DNA of 21,257 nucleotides, taken from contig JABJES010000127.1 of NCBI GenBank assembly GCA_018663165.1, forward strand, positions 1 to 21,257, written 5' to 3'. The notes under the pieces were generated by a model. It ran no database searches. It saw only the letters and a list, made by a program, of their open reading frames with translations, and had not been told where the DNA came from. Origin of the DNA: Rhodospirillaceae bacterium (lineage in GTDB: Bacteria > Pseudomonadota > Alphaproteobacteria > UBA11136). Made by a program: the position numbers and the translations under genes. This document shows, piece after piece, positions 7,908-15,622 of the stretch (its first letter is position 1; each line of letters opens with the position of its first letter).

Positions 7908-7919
7908 TGTTTTAAAACA
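7908..7919. promoter_or_regulatory. 12-base palindrome upstream of xoxF
   Basis: TGTTTTAAAACA is a perfect palindrome 65 bases before the xoxF start codon. It could be a binding site for a dimeric regulator, or chance in an A/T-rich stretch. Confidence 0.25.
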
Positions 7920-7984
7920 GTTTAGTCAGTCCACTTCTTGGGTTGGCTAAATATATAAATCCTTATGGGGAGGAATATCCCGCT

Positions 7985-9832
7985 ATGAAGAGCATTTTTA
8001 AAACGTCTCTTATAGCTTCGGCCGTTCTGGCTCTCCCGGGCGTTGCCCTGGCGAACCAAGAACTTCTGAAGCTTCAGGATGACCCGAATCAGTGGGTTCA
8101 TCCGAGTGGTAACTACAATGGTCAGCGCTATTCGAAGCTTGACCAAATCAACGCTGGTAACGTCAACAACCTCCGGGTTGCATGGCAGTTCTCCACCGGC
8201 GTTCTTCGTGGTCACGAAGGTGGTCCGCTGGTTCTCGGCGATGTGATGTACATTCACACACCGATTCCGAACATCGTGTTCGCCCTTGATCTTAACGATC
8301 ATGGCCGCATCATCTGGCGTTACAATCCAGTCGTCGGTGGCAAGTATCCTGGTGGTCAAACCCAGGCTCGCGTCACCAGCGTCATGTGTTGCGATAACGT
8401 CAACCGTGGTGTTGCTTATGCTGGTGGCAAGATCTTCACCTATATTGCTGATACAACCCTGATCGCACTCGATGCCAAGTCCGGTAACGAGCTGTGGAGG
8501 GCTACCGCCCTCGATTCTGGCGTTGGCAATCGCGGCCTGTCGGCTTCCACCGGCACCTCGGCTCCGATCGTCGTCGGCAGCAATGTCATGGTTGGTTGTT
8601 CTGGCGCCGAGTTTGGCGTCCGTTGCAGCATGACTGCCTACAACGTCGACAGTGGCAAGAAAGTGTGGCGTGCGTATTCCATGGGTCCCGACAAGGATAT
8701 CCTTGTTGATCCCAAGAAAACCACATCCCTTGGCAAGCCTGTTGGTAAGAACTCCAGCCTCAACACCTGGAAGGGCGACCAGTGGCAAATCGGTGGCGGC
8801 TCCCTTTGGGGCTTCTGGGCATGGGATCCCAACGCTAACCTGCTGTATTACGGCACGGGTAACCCCAGCACCTGGAACCCGGTCGTTCGTCCGGGCGACA
8901 ACAAGTGGTCCATGACCATCATGGCCCGCAACCCTGAAACTGGTATGGCCAAATGGTTCTATCAGATGACCCCTCACGATGAGTGGGATTACGACGGCAT
9001 CAACGAGATGATTCTCGCCGATATCGACGTTAAGGGTACTAAGCGGAAAACTCTGGTTCACTTCGATCGTAATGGCTTTGCCTATACGATGGACCGTGTA
9101 ACTGGTGAACTGCTTGTTGCTGAAAAGTATGACCCGATGGTTAACTGGGCCACGCATATCGACATGAAGACCGGTCGTCCGGCGCTTGTCGATCGCTACG
9201 GCACCGACCACGGTGGCAAGGGGACAGATTTCGTTACCACGGATATCTGCCCGGCAGCTCTTGGTGTTAAAGATCAGCAGCCTGCTTCGTTCAGCCAGCA
9301 GACCGGCCTGTTCTATGTTCCGGCCAACCATGTCTGCATGAACTACGAGCCGTTCAAAGTCACCTACACGCCTGGTGATGCCTATGTTGGCGCCAACCTC
9401 GACATGTTCCCGGGTCCTGGTGGTTACATGGGTAACTTCACAGCTTGGGATGCTGGCAAAGGTAAGATTGTCTGGCAGATCAACGAGCCGTTCTCGGTTT
9501 GGTCAGGCGTTCTGACCACAGCCGGTGGCATTGCCATCTATGGCACGCTCGAAGGCTGGGCCAAGGCTGTTGATGCGAAGAGCGGCAAGCTGCTCTGGAA
9601 GGTTAAGACTCCTTCCGGCATCATTGGTAACTTCAACACCTGGACACATAAGGGCAAGCAGCAGATTGGCGTGCTCTCCGGTGTTGGTGGCTGGGCCGGT
9701 ATCGGCGTTGCTACTGAAAAGAACTACTCTGAGTCGAATGACCAGTGGGGTCTTGGTGCTCTTGGCGGCTATCGTAGCCTTGCCAATTACACCCAGGCTG
9801 GCGGCGTGCTGACTGTTTGGCAGCTCCCGTAG
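7985..9832 (+). CDS. xoxF: Lanthanide-dependent PQQ methanol dehydrogenase XoxF
   Basis: This 615-residue periplasmic enzyme oxidises methanol with PQQ and passes electrons to a c-type cytochrome. The ATG at 7985 is chosen because GGGGAGGA (7967-7974) lies 10 bases upstream and a normal signal peptide follows, cut after ALA near residue 23. Beta-propeller repeats of the quinoprotein type run the full length. Visible active-site residues: adjacent Cys135-Cys136 (VMCCDN), Glu209 (SGAEFG), Asn293 (GTGNPSTW), catalytic Asp335 and Asp337 in DEWDYDGIN. The extra Asp two residues after the catalytic one separates XoxF from calcium MxaF enzymes, which have Ala there. Its codons favour GGT, GTT and CTT more than its neighbours, as in very highly expressed genes. 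A strong terminator follows. Confidence 0.97.
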   Translation: MKSIFKTSLIASAVLALPGVALANQELLKLQDDPNQWVHPSGNYNGQRYSKLDQINAGNVNNLRVAWQFSTGVLRGHEGGPLVLGDVMYIHTPIPNIVFALDLNDHGRIIWRYNPVVGGKYPGGQTQARVTSVMCCDNVNRGVAYAGGKIFTYIADTTLIALDAKSGNELWRATALDSGVGNRGLSASTGTSAPIVVGSNVMVGCSGAEFGVRCSMTAYNVDSGKKVWRAYSMGPDKDILVDPKKTTSLGKPVGKNSSLNTWKGDQWQIGGGSLWGFWAWDPNANLLYYGTGNPSTWNPVVRPGDNKWSMTIMARNPETGMAKWFYQMTPHDEWDYDGINEMILADIDVKGTKRKTLVHFDRNGFAYTMDRVTGELLVAEKYDPMVNWATHIDMKTGRPALVDRYGTDHGGKGTDFVTTDICPAALGVKDQQPASFSQQTGLFYVPANHVCMNYEPFKVTYTPGDAYVGANLDMFPGPGGYMGNFTAWDAGKGKIVWQINEPFSVWSGVLTTAGGIAIYGTLEGWAKAVDAKSGKLLWKVKTPSGIIGNFNTWTHKGKQQIGVLSGVGGWAGIGVATEKNYSESNDQWGLGALGGYRSLANYTQAGGVLTVWQLP

Positions 9833-9854
9833 GTTCTAAACTTACGTTTCTACG

Positions 9855-9889
9855 ACCCGGCATCCCTCAGGGGATGCCGGGTTTTTTTT
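9855..9889 (+). terminator. Strong rho-independent terminator after xoxF
   Basis: ACCCGGCATCCC (9855-9866) and GGGATGCCGGGT (9871-9882) form a perfect 12-base-pair stem with a TCAG loop, followed by a run of eight T. It separates xoxF from xoxG. Confidence 0.93.
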
Positions 9890-10120
9890 GCGCTAAATTC
9901 CAGATTGCTCACAGCCAAATCCAGGCCAAACGACAATTTGACCGAAAACATTGCTTTCCTGCCATATTTTCGCTGCATTCATGTGGGATTAATGTGGTTT
10001 ATGGCATTAGTTTCGTTTATAAAATTACGCCTGTAACCACACTGACACCGGCGATCAAGGCGTTAATAAAAACAATAATAAAATCTGCGCCGCCGTTCCT
10101 ATTGGGGAGATTTTTTAAGT

Positions 10121-10570
10121 ATGAAGATTAATAAACGATCCATTGTTAAAACCTACCTGTTCGCGGGCCTGCTCATAGGCTTCGCCCTTACCCCCTGGAC
10201 GGCGTCTTTTGCCGACGAGGGAGATGACAGTGATGCGCCCATGTACATCATGAACGATAAGGGCCAGGTTGATTTCGGCACCTATAACGGCTATCGCCGC
10301 TTTAATGGCGAGTGCAACCGGTGTCACGGCTTTGACGGCGAAGGCGGCTTTGCTCCGTCCCTGGTCGAATCGCTGAAAGTCATCAGTTATGACGATTTCG
10401 TCGATATCGTTGTCAACGGACGGGTCCAGGGCACCGCCGTGATGCCGCCCTTCGGCCAGAATGCCGATATCATGGAATATCTCGACGATATCTATCAGTA
10501 TCTGAAAGCCCGCGCCGATGGCGTGCTTGGTCATGGACGACCGAAGAAAGTTCCGAAAACCCTGGATTAA
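10121..10570 (+). CDS. xoxG: XoxG-type cytochrome c, electron acceptor of XoxF
   Basis: A 149-residue exported monoheme cytochrome c. The signal peptide ends near residue 31 (ASFA then acidic residues). The heme motif is CNRCH at residues 65-69, and Met108 in GTAVMPPFGQN is the likely sixth ligand. An acidic stretch (DEGDDSD) starts the mature protein, and the C-terminus is basic. The ATG at 10121 is preceded by GGGGAGA 10 bases upstream. Position between xoxF and xoxJ supports its role as direct electron acceptor of XoxF. About 230 bases and a strong terminator lie between xoxF and this gene, so it probably has its own promoter, although none is convincing by eye. Confidence 0.88.
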   Translation: MKINKRSIVKTYLFAGLLIGFALTPWTASFADEGDDSDAPMYIMNDKGQVDFGTYNGYRRFNGECNRCHGFDGEGGFAPSLVESLKVISYDDFVDIVVNGRVQGTAVMPPFGQNADIMEYLDDIYQYLKARADGVLGHGRPKKVPKTLD

Positions 10571-10634
10571 TCCTGATGATGGCGTTTCGTTCTTTTAAAC
10601 GGACGCCGGGGATTTGATCCTTGGGTTATGAACA

Positions 10635-10669
10635 TTTCCCCCTTGGCCCTATTAGGGTCAGGGGGGAAA
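10635..10669 (+). terminator. Hairpin between xoxG and xoxJ
   Basis: TTTCCCCCTTGGCCCTA (10635-10651) pairs with TAGGGTCAGGGGGGAAA (10653-10669), a 17-base-pair stem with two G-U pairs before the innermost pairs open into a loop. A short T-run follows (ACTTTTTAA). It probably ends or weakens xoxG transcription. Confidence 0.7.
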
Positions 10670-10741
10670 CTTTTTAAGCCCTAAAAAAAACCTCGCCATC
10701 ATGGGGTTGTGTAACAATCTGAAATATGAGGCATGTGCGAA

Positions 10742-11665
10742 ATGAAATCAGCTTCTGTGTCCCCGGCATTATTGATGCCCGCCACCTGGCGCTTTCTTTC
10801 CCTTGCCGTCGTTCTGCTTTTATCGGGCATTTCCGGCTCTCCCGCCAATGCCCAGACCGCCGTTTACGATGCAGTGGACAAGGAACATTTCAGGGTCTGC
10901 GCCGACCCCCACAACATGCCGTTCTCAAACAAGGCCGGCGAGGGGGTCGAAAACAAAATCGCCCAGTTGCTTGCCGACAAGCTTGGTCTGCCCCTGGTCT
11001 ACGAATGGTACCCCAATATTACCGCCCGCTTTGTCCGTGATACGCTGCTCGCCAAGAAATGTGACATCATCATGGGCACCGGGGCTGGCGACCCCTCTGT
11101 ACAGAACACCAATCCTTACTACGAAACCGGCTACGTCATGATCTATCCGAAAGATCTCGGCTTAAAGCTCGACCGCATCGACCATCCGGAAATGGCTCAT
11201 TTAAAGATTGGTGGCGTCGCTGGCACCCCGCCTGTCGATCAGCTCGCCCGGTATAAACTTCTCACCCGTATGCGCTCCTACCCTTTGCGCTATGACACCC
11301 AAAAAGGCTCTGTCGCCGAACAAATGCTCATAGACATGCAAAATGGGTTGATCGATGTCGCCTATATGATGCTGCCGAACGCCGTCTATTTCTCAGACAA
11401 ACTCGGCATGGGTGTTGAAATCGTTCCCCTTGAGAATGTCAATCTCCAGCGCGGACGCCTCAAATTCATGATCACCATGGGTATCCGCCCCAATGAACTG
11501 GACTGGAAACGCAAAATTAATCGCCTGCTGCGCGAGAACAGAGCAGAGATCAACGCCATCCTCGCTGAATTCGGCATCCCACCGATGAAGCGCAGCAGTG
11601 GGCGCCGCCGCGGATCGGAAAGCGGGACGGAAATTGAAGTCATAAATGAAGGCAGTGCGGAGTAA
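10742..11665 (+). CDS. xoxJ: XoxJ, quinoprotein dehydrogenase-associated periplasmic binding protein
   Basis: This 307-residue protein has the solute-binding-protein fold of extracellular family 3 and is the XoxJ type found with XoxF and XoxG. I prefer the ATG at 10742 (MKSASVSPALL) because TGAGG lies 10 bases upstream; ATGs at 10733 in frame and 10726 out of frame are also present. A signal peptide ends near PANAQ. Typical segments are FRVCADPHNMPFSNKAGEG, CDIIMGTGAGDPSVQNTNPY and IDVAYMMLPNAVYFSDK. XoxJ is thought to help activate or mature XoxF in the periplasm; no transporter genes accompany it, consistent with this. The last 25 residues are Arg/Ser/Glu-rich. A bidirectional terminator separates it from convergent pqqE. 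Confidence 0.9.
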   Translation: MKSASVSPALLMPATWRFLSLAVVLLLSGISGSPANAQTAVYDAVDKEHFRVCADPHNMPFSNKAGEGVENKIAQLLADKLGLPLVYEWYPNITARFVRDTLLAKKCDIIMGTGAGDPSVQNTNPYYETGYVMIYPKDLGLKLDRIDHPEMAHLKIGGVAGTPPVDQLARYKLLTRMRSYPLRYDTQKGSVAEQMLIDMQNGLIDVAYMMLPNAVYFSDKLGMGVEIVPLENVNLQRGRLKFMITMGIRPNELDWKRKINRLLRENRAEINAILAEFGIPPMKRSSGRRRGSESGTEIEVINEGSAE

Positions 11666-11688
11666 CCCGTCTACAGATATCGGATAAA

Positions 11689-11716
11689 AAAAGGCGCACC
11701 GTTGGGTGCGCCTTTT
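11689..11716. terminator. Bidirectional terminator between xoxJ and pqqE
   Basis: AAAAGGCGCACC (11689-11700) and GGTGCGCCTTTT (11705-11716) form a perfect 12-base-pair stem with loop GTTG, with an A-run on the left and a T-run on the right, suited to both convergent genes. Confidence 0.9.
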
Positions 11717-11737
11717 ACGTAGATGATCGCCAATCGC

Positions 11738-12916
11738 CTAGTGCGGTGTATTAAAGGTGACGCCAAAGCGACGATAGATGAACTCAGGAGCCTCTTCTTC
11801 CGCTTCTTTTTCCGCCATACCAAAAATTTTCTCGTGAAACGGCGAAAGCTCACAGGCCGGGTCGGTGTTGGCCGCATCGCCTGTCAGAGCATAGGCCTGA
11901 CATCGACAACCGCCCCAGTCGATCTCTTTGCGATCACATGAACGGCACGGATCGGGCATCCAGTCTGTTCCCCGGAATCTCTGAAAAGCAGGGGAATTCT
12001 CCCATATCCAGGCCAGGGAATGGTCCTTCACGGAATCAAACTCCAGTTCGGGAATGGTTTCGGCAGCGTGGCAGGGCAGAGCCAGCCCCGATGGACTGAT
12101 ATTAACGAAACGCCGACCCCAGCCCCCCATGCAGACCTTTGGCCGCTTGGCGTAATAATCTGGAATAACATAATCGATCACCAGCTTGCCCTTTAGCCGT
12201 TCACGGGCTTCCTCAACGATCTTGGTGGTTTTATCGAGCTGGGCAGGGGTGGGAATAAAAGCGGCCCTGTTCTTCAGGGCCCAGCCATAATACTGCACCT
12301 GGGCCACCTCAAGGCGGGCGGCGCCAAGCTCCACCGCCATATCGATCATTTCCTTGATATGGTGGATGTTCTGGCGATGCATAACCGCATTAACAGTGAG
12401 CGGCAGGCCGCAGGCTTTCACCCAGGCGGCAGTTAACAATTTGCGCTCATGACCGCCTTTTGCGCCGCCGATGCGGTTGGCATTTTCGGCCTCGACATCA
12501 TCGAAGCTGAGCTGTACGTGCTCAAGCCCAAGTTCACCCAGACGACGCAGACGGTCCTCGTCAAGGCGCGGTGATGAGGCTGTGATCAGGTTGCAGTAAA
12601 GCCCGGCCTGGGTGGCATGTTCGACAAGTTGTTCAAGATCATCCCTGAGCGTCGGTTCGCCGCCGGAAAAATGGATCTGATGCATACCCATCTCAACCGC
12701 TTCATCAATGACCCGGCACCAGGTTTTAGTGTCGAGTTCCTTCTCCTTTTTCTCCATCTCCAGGGGATTGGAGCAATAAGGGCACTGGAACGAGCAACGA
12801 TGGGTCAGTTCCGCGAGGATAGCCAAAGGTGCCTCAATTGCCGGTGCCGCCATCACTGCGGCAGATTCGGACTGATCCGCCGTCTCTGAAGTACCCTTGG
12901 AAGTTGATTCGGTCAT
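11738..12916 (-). CDS. pqqE: PqqE, radical SAM PqqA peptide cyclase
   Basis: This 392-residue enzyme links the Glu and Tyr side chains of PqqA, the first step of PQQ synthesis. The radical SAM cluster motif CSFQCPYC holds Cys41, Cys45 and Cys48; HFSGGEPTLRDDL follows as the SAM-binding GGE motif. The C-terminal SPASM part has VCMGGWGRRF, LPCHAA, DPCRSCDRKEIDWGGCRCQ and a last Cys in DPACELSP, providing the ligands for auxiliary iron-sulfur clusters. The start overlaps the pqqD stop by four bases (ATGA), which supports it although the first 22 residues are a Ser/Thr/Glu-rich extension. It works with PqqD, which delivers the PqqA peptide. Confidence 0.96.
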   Translation of the reverse strand: MTESTSKGTSETADQSESAAVMAAPAIEAPLAILAELTHRCSFQCPYCSNPLEMEKKEKELDTKTWCRVIDEAVEMGMHQIHFSGGEPTLRDDLEQLVEHATQAGLYCNLITASSPRLDEDRLRRLGELGLEHVQLSFDDVEAENANRIGGAKGGHERKLLTAAWVKACGLPLTVNAVMHRQNIHHIKEMIDMAVELGAARLEVAQVQYYGWALKNRAAFIPTPAQLDKTTKIVEEARERLKGKLVIDYVIPDYYAKRPKVCMGGWGRRFVNISPSGLALPCHAAETIPELEFDSVKDHSLAWIWENSPAFQRFRGTDWMPDPCRSCDRKEIDWGGCRCQAYALTGDAANTDPACELSPFHEKIFGMAEKEAEEEAPEFIYRRFGVTFNTPH

Positions 12917-13200
12917 GATACGATAAATCCCTTATCCGCCAGCCCCTGCAACAATTCTATGATGTCCTTTTCAATCACTTCCGCCGGGGCAGCGTATTTC
13001 TCCGCCAGTTCCCCGGCAATCGTCGATACGCAAGCTTCTCCGTCGAGGCGCTGAAGGATTACCAGAGAGGTCTCGTCAGGCACGAGCAGGCGTTCGGGGG
13101 CCAAAACCACCCATTGATCGCGCTGCTTGTTGAACCGCAGCTTCACATGAGAGGGAAGCTTGGGAACCGTGTCTCCACTAATTAAAACGCGGTCGGTCAT
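12913..13200 (-). CDS. pqqD: PqqD, PqqA-binding chaperone
   Basis: The 95-residue protein starts MTDRVLISGDTVPKLPSHVK and contains the family core LRFNKQRDQWVVLAPERLL and the helical region ending in LLQGLADKGFIV. It binds the PqqA peptide and presents it to PqqE. I place the start at 13200, inside the end of pqqC (23-base overlap), because the family begins close to this point; a longer reading upstream only runs antisense-free through pqqC sequence and has no family match. Its stop overlaps pqqE by four bases. The tight overlaps with pqqC and pqqE show a single translated unit. Confidence 0.93.
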   Translation of the reverse strand: MTDRVLISGDTVPKLPSHVKLRFNKQRDQWVVLAPERLLVPDETSLVILQRLDGEACVSTIAGELAEKYAAPAEVIEKDIIELLQGLADKGFIVS

Positions 13201-13936
13201 CAAAATCCTCGGGCACAAAGGCGCCGGGCGGAATGTGGCCATCGACGTAGGCATTGTAAAGGGCATCCTGCTGCGCCCACAGGCAATCAAGCTTGTAGAT
13301 CAGAGAGTCAATTACACCTTGCTGTTCTGCTCTTGATTTAGGCCATGTCAGGGCCAGTTCAAGAACATGTTCGGCATCACGGGGCGCTTCGTTCAGACGC
13401 TGCTTGAAATAAACCATGATGTCATCATGAATGAAATCATAGTTCTCCAGCATACCGGCGATCCGCTCACGGTGGATGGAAGGGGCAAAAAGCTCGGTCA
13501 GGGATGATGTCATCCCTTCAAGCACTGAGTGCTCTTTCACATATGTGATATAGCTGTCGACGGCAAAGCGCGTGCCTGGCAAAAGCGCATCGGTTGATTT
13601 CACAAGCTCCCGATCCAGGCCTAAGCCGTCGGTCAGTTTCAACCAGCGTTCAATACCGCCCTCACCCGCTGACGACCCATCATGATCGAGCACTCGCTGA
13701 ATCCAGACCCGGCGCAAATCAGGGTCGCGCATATTCGACATCAAGGCGGTATCTTTGACCGGTATGATTATCTGATAATAATAACGGTTCAGGGCCCAGG
13801 CCTGAACCTGACCCTTGTTCAGCTTGCCACCATGAAGAAGCTTATGGAACTTGTGCAGATTATGATAACGCTCGGCCCCAAGCTTACGCAGGGCGGCTTC
13901 CATTTCATCGCGGGACAACATTTTTTCTTCACTCAC
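13178..13936 (-). CDS. pqqC: PqqC, pyrroloquinoline-quinone synthase
   Basis: This 252-residue enzyme has the usual family length and catalyses the last step of PQQ synthesis, ring closure and eight-electron oxidation with oxygen and no metal. Recognisable segments are LGAERYHNLHKFHKLLHGG, VQAWALNRYYYQIIIPVKD, VLDHDGSSAGEGGIERWLKL and MLENYDFIHDDIMVYFKQRL. The start overlaps the pqqB stop by four bases (ATGA, 13933-13936), and its end overlaps the pqqD start. These overlaps point to coupled translation of pqqB-C-D-E. No unusual changes are visible. Confidence 0.96.
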   Translation of the reverse strand: MSEEKMLSRDEMEAALRKLGAERYHNLHKFHKLLHGGKLNKGQVQAWALNRYYYQIIIPVKDTALMSNMRDPDLRRVWIQRVLDHDGSSAGEGGIERWLKLTDGLGLDRELVKSTDALLPGTRFAVDSYITYVKEHSVLEGMTSSLTELFAPSIHRERIAGMLENYDFIHDDIMVYFKQRLNEAPRDAEHVLELALTWPKSRAEQQGVIDSLIYKLDCLWAQQDALYNAYVDGHIPPGAFVPEDFDDRPRFN

Positions 13937-14865
13937 AGCGTAATCTCCATTCCATCATAACTCACCTCCCAGTCAGCGGCTTCCACCTCGGCCCGTTCAG
14001 GCGTGTTGTCGATTAAAATAGGGTTGGTGTTGTTAATGTGAATAAACACCTTCCGTTTAACGTTGAGCGGCGCAAAAGCCGCAACAGTGCCCTCGGGGCC
14101 GGAATTACTCATATGGCCCATCCTGTTGCCGGTTTTCACCCCGACATGGCTGGTCTTCATCTCATCATCCTGCCACAAGGTGCCATCGAAAAAGACCAGC
14201 GGCGCATCTGTCAACCGTTCGGCAAGTTCCGGCGGGAAGGAAGCGCAGCCGGGAATATAAAAGAAGTGCTCGTCCCCATCTTTAGCGCTGATTTTCAGGC
14301 CGATCGTGTCTTCGGGCTGAGAGCCGAAATTCTCACCGGCTGATTCGTCTTCCAGCCACAGGGCAATTTTTCCGGGAACCGTAAAGGGCTCGATGATAAT
14401 ACCGGCGGACTTGCCGTCCTTGGTTTTCAGTTCCGTCGGCTGACCCATCTTTAGGATCCGGCGCTCGACATATTCAGGGTTGAGGACATTGAAGATACTG
14501 TTATCGGCGAGCACCGACTGGACCCGCGAGGTGCCATACACCGCCAGGGGGTGGCTCTCACGCACGGTCAAAAGACCGGTCACATGATCGACATCGCCGT
14601 TGGTCACCACGGCGCCGACGATCGGGCTGTGGCGCTCTCCCTTAGCCGGGTGAAGAGCCGAATTGCTGAGGATCTGATGGCCGAGATCGGGCGAGGCGTT
14701 AAACAGAAACCAGTTTTCGCCATCCGCGCTGACGGTAATTGAGGACTGGGTTCTCGGTCGTGTTCCCGGTGCCCCGGCCCGCACTTGTCGGCAGACGGGA
14801 CAGTTACAGTTCCATTGGGGCGACCCACCACCCGCAGACGATCCAAGAACAACAATTTTAAGCAC
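13933..14865 (-). CDS. pqqB: PqqB, metallo-hydrolase-fold PQQ biosynthesis protein
   Basis: The 310-residue protein of the metallo-beta-lactamase fold hydroxylates the Glu-Tyr product during PQQ synthesis. I choose a GTG start at 14865, giving the typical beginning (M)LKIVVLGSSAGGGSPQWNC, with GGAAGGG about 10 bases upstream; the ATG at 14913 would add 16 residues and has no ribosome site. The CNCPVCRQV cysteines near the start and TNGDVDHVTGLL are family hallmarks; the latter holds the metal-binding Asp-His. It is the first of the four overlapping genes pqqB-C-D-E. A 12-base palindrome (14907-14918) and a gap of about 250 bases separate it from the nearer pqqA copy. Confidence 0.95.
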   Translation of the reverse strand: MLKIVVLGSSAGGGSPQWNCNCPVCRQVRAGAPGTRPRTQSSITVSADGENWFLFNASPDLGHQILSNSALHPAKGERHSPIVGAVVTNGDVDHVTGLLTVRESHPLAVYGTSRVQSVLADNSIFNVLNPEYVERRILKMGQPTELKTKDGKSAGIIIEPFTVPGKIALWLEDESAGENFGSQPEDTIGLKISAKDGDEHFFYIPGCASFPPELAERLTDAPLVFFDGTLWQDDEMKTSHVGVKTGNRMGHMSNSGPEGTVAAFAPLNVKRKVFIHINNTNPILIDNTPERAEVEAADWEVSYDGMEITL

Positions 14866-14906
14866 GATTAAACAACCCTTCCCTGATGGCTCTTTCCAAA
14901 CCGGCC

Positions 14907-14918
14907 TTTTCATGAAAA
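14907..14918. promoter_or_regulatory. Palindrome upstream of pqqB
   Basis: TTTTCATGAAAA is a perfect 12-base palindrome, flanked by CCGG on both sides with small offset, 42 bases before the pqqB GTG. It may be an operator or part of a leader hairpin. Confidence 0.25.
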
Positions 14919-15061
14919 CCGGCGCTGTTTCAAAAACTTAGCTGGTGATTATGGCAAAATTTCTATGAACGAGGTGTGATTTTATCATTCATCCTGTATT
15001 CACAGAAAACCCACCCTTCATATAAACCCGCCTTGGCCTCTTTCCCCAAAATTCAGGCATG

Positions 15062-15093
15062 AAAAAACCCCCGGCGCTATTCGCGACCGGAGG
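15062..15093 (-). terminator. Hairpin terminator after the second pqqA
   Basis: On the minus strand CCTCCGG and CCGGGGG form a stem with one G-U pair, followed by six T. It lies 21 bases after the pqqA stop and before pqqB, so it should make pqqA transcripts more abundant than pqqB-E. Confidence 0.85.
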
Positions 15094-15113
15094 CTTTATT
15101 CGTTTACGTGCGC

Positions 15114-15191
15114 TTAGACTTCGGCGCAGGCGTAGCTGTTGATTTCGAGGCCAACAGAAATCTCTGAGATCTTCGGTGTGTTCCAAGCCAT
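15114..15191 (-). CDS. pqqA: PqqA, PQQ precursor peptide (copy nearer pqqB)
   Basis: A 25-residue peptide, MAWNTPKISEISVGLEINSY followed by ACAEV, too short for usual gene calling. The Glu and Tyr in GLEINSY are the residues fused by PqqE to build PQQ. AAGGAG lies about 8 bases before the ATG. It is the second of two direct copies that code for an identical peptide but differ by four synonymous bases. A hairpin terminator follows, separating it from pqqB. Confidence 0.95.
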   Translation of the reverse strand: MAWNTPKISEISVGLEINSYACAEV

Positions 15192-15347
15192 GATGTTTCT
15201 CCTTAATTGAATTAGTATTTGAATTTGATGGGTGGATAATACACATCGGTTGCTGAATTGTTTCTGAGCAAGCCGTTCATCTAGCGTTCATTTTCCCAGC
15301 GCCTAAATTTTTGGCGGAAAACAGCCATTTTTCAGGATATCAGCCAC

Positions 15348-15379
15348 AAAAAAACCCCCGGCACTTTCGCGACCGGGGG
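15348..15379 (-). terminator. Hairpin terminator between the two pqqA copies
   Basis: On the minus strand CCCCCGG and CCGGGGG form a perfect 7-base-pair stem followed by seven T, 21 bases after the first pqqA stop. It closely resembles the terminator of the other copy, so gene and terminator were duplicated together. Confidence 0.87.
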
Positions 15380-15399
15380 CTTCATTCGATCAATTATGC

Positions 15400-15477
15400 T
15401 TAGACTTCGGCGCAAGCATAGCTGTTGATTTCGAGGCCAACAGAGATCTCTGAGATCTTCGGTGTATTCCAAGCCAT
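15400..15477 (-). CDS. pqqA: PqqA, PQQ precursor peptide (upstream copy)
   Basis: This 25-residue peptide is identical to the other copy 209 bases away; the differences are AAT for AAC, ATC for ATT, TAT for TAC and GCT for GCC. AGGGAG lies before the ATG. The GLEINSY segment with the crosslinked Glu and Tyr is intact. It is preceded by a hairpin with a T-run only about 25 bases upstream, so its transcription start is unclear: either reads pass that hairpin or an unseen promoter lies very close. Confidence 0.95.
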   Translation of the reverse strand: MAWNTPKISEISVGLEINSYACAEV

Positions 15478-15500
15478 TTTATTTCTCCCTAATTTTAAAG

Positions 15501-15527
15501 AAAAAGCCCGCCTGACAATCAGACGGC
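15501..15527 (-). terminator. Hairpin with T-run just upstream of the first pqqA
   Basis: On the minus strand GCCGTCTGA (15527-15519) and TCAGGCGGGC (15515-15506) pair with one bulge and one G-U pair, followed by TTTTTCTTT. It would end transcripts of the exported-protein gene upstream, or act as an attenuator in a pqqA leader. Confidence 0.7.
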
Positions 15528-15622
15528 ACAATAAGACTATCCACCCTTGCCTGAACCGATAATGAGTCCAATGTTCATCTATTATTCAGACTCACTCTAA
15601 GGATCAAAACCTTTAAGCCGCG

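Larger units (their letters stand above)
7457..7984. other. Gene-free divergent region upstream of xoxF
   Basis: These 528 bases separate the SoxH-like gene from xoxF. I find no believable gene here. It contains one candidate plus-strand promoter (7737-7766), an A/T-rich stretch at 7560-7660 and a perfect 12-base palindrome (7908-7919). If the promoter is right, the xoxF transcript has a leader of about 210 bases, long enough for regulation at the RNA level. Confidence 0.6.

Noticed and set aside
7922..9331. 469-codon open frame antisense to xoxF
   Set aside because: It mirrors the biased codon use of xoxF, has no ribosome site or family features, and xoxF on the other strand is certain.
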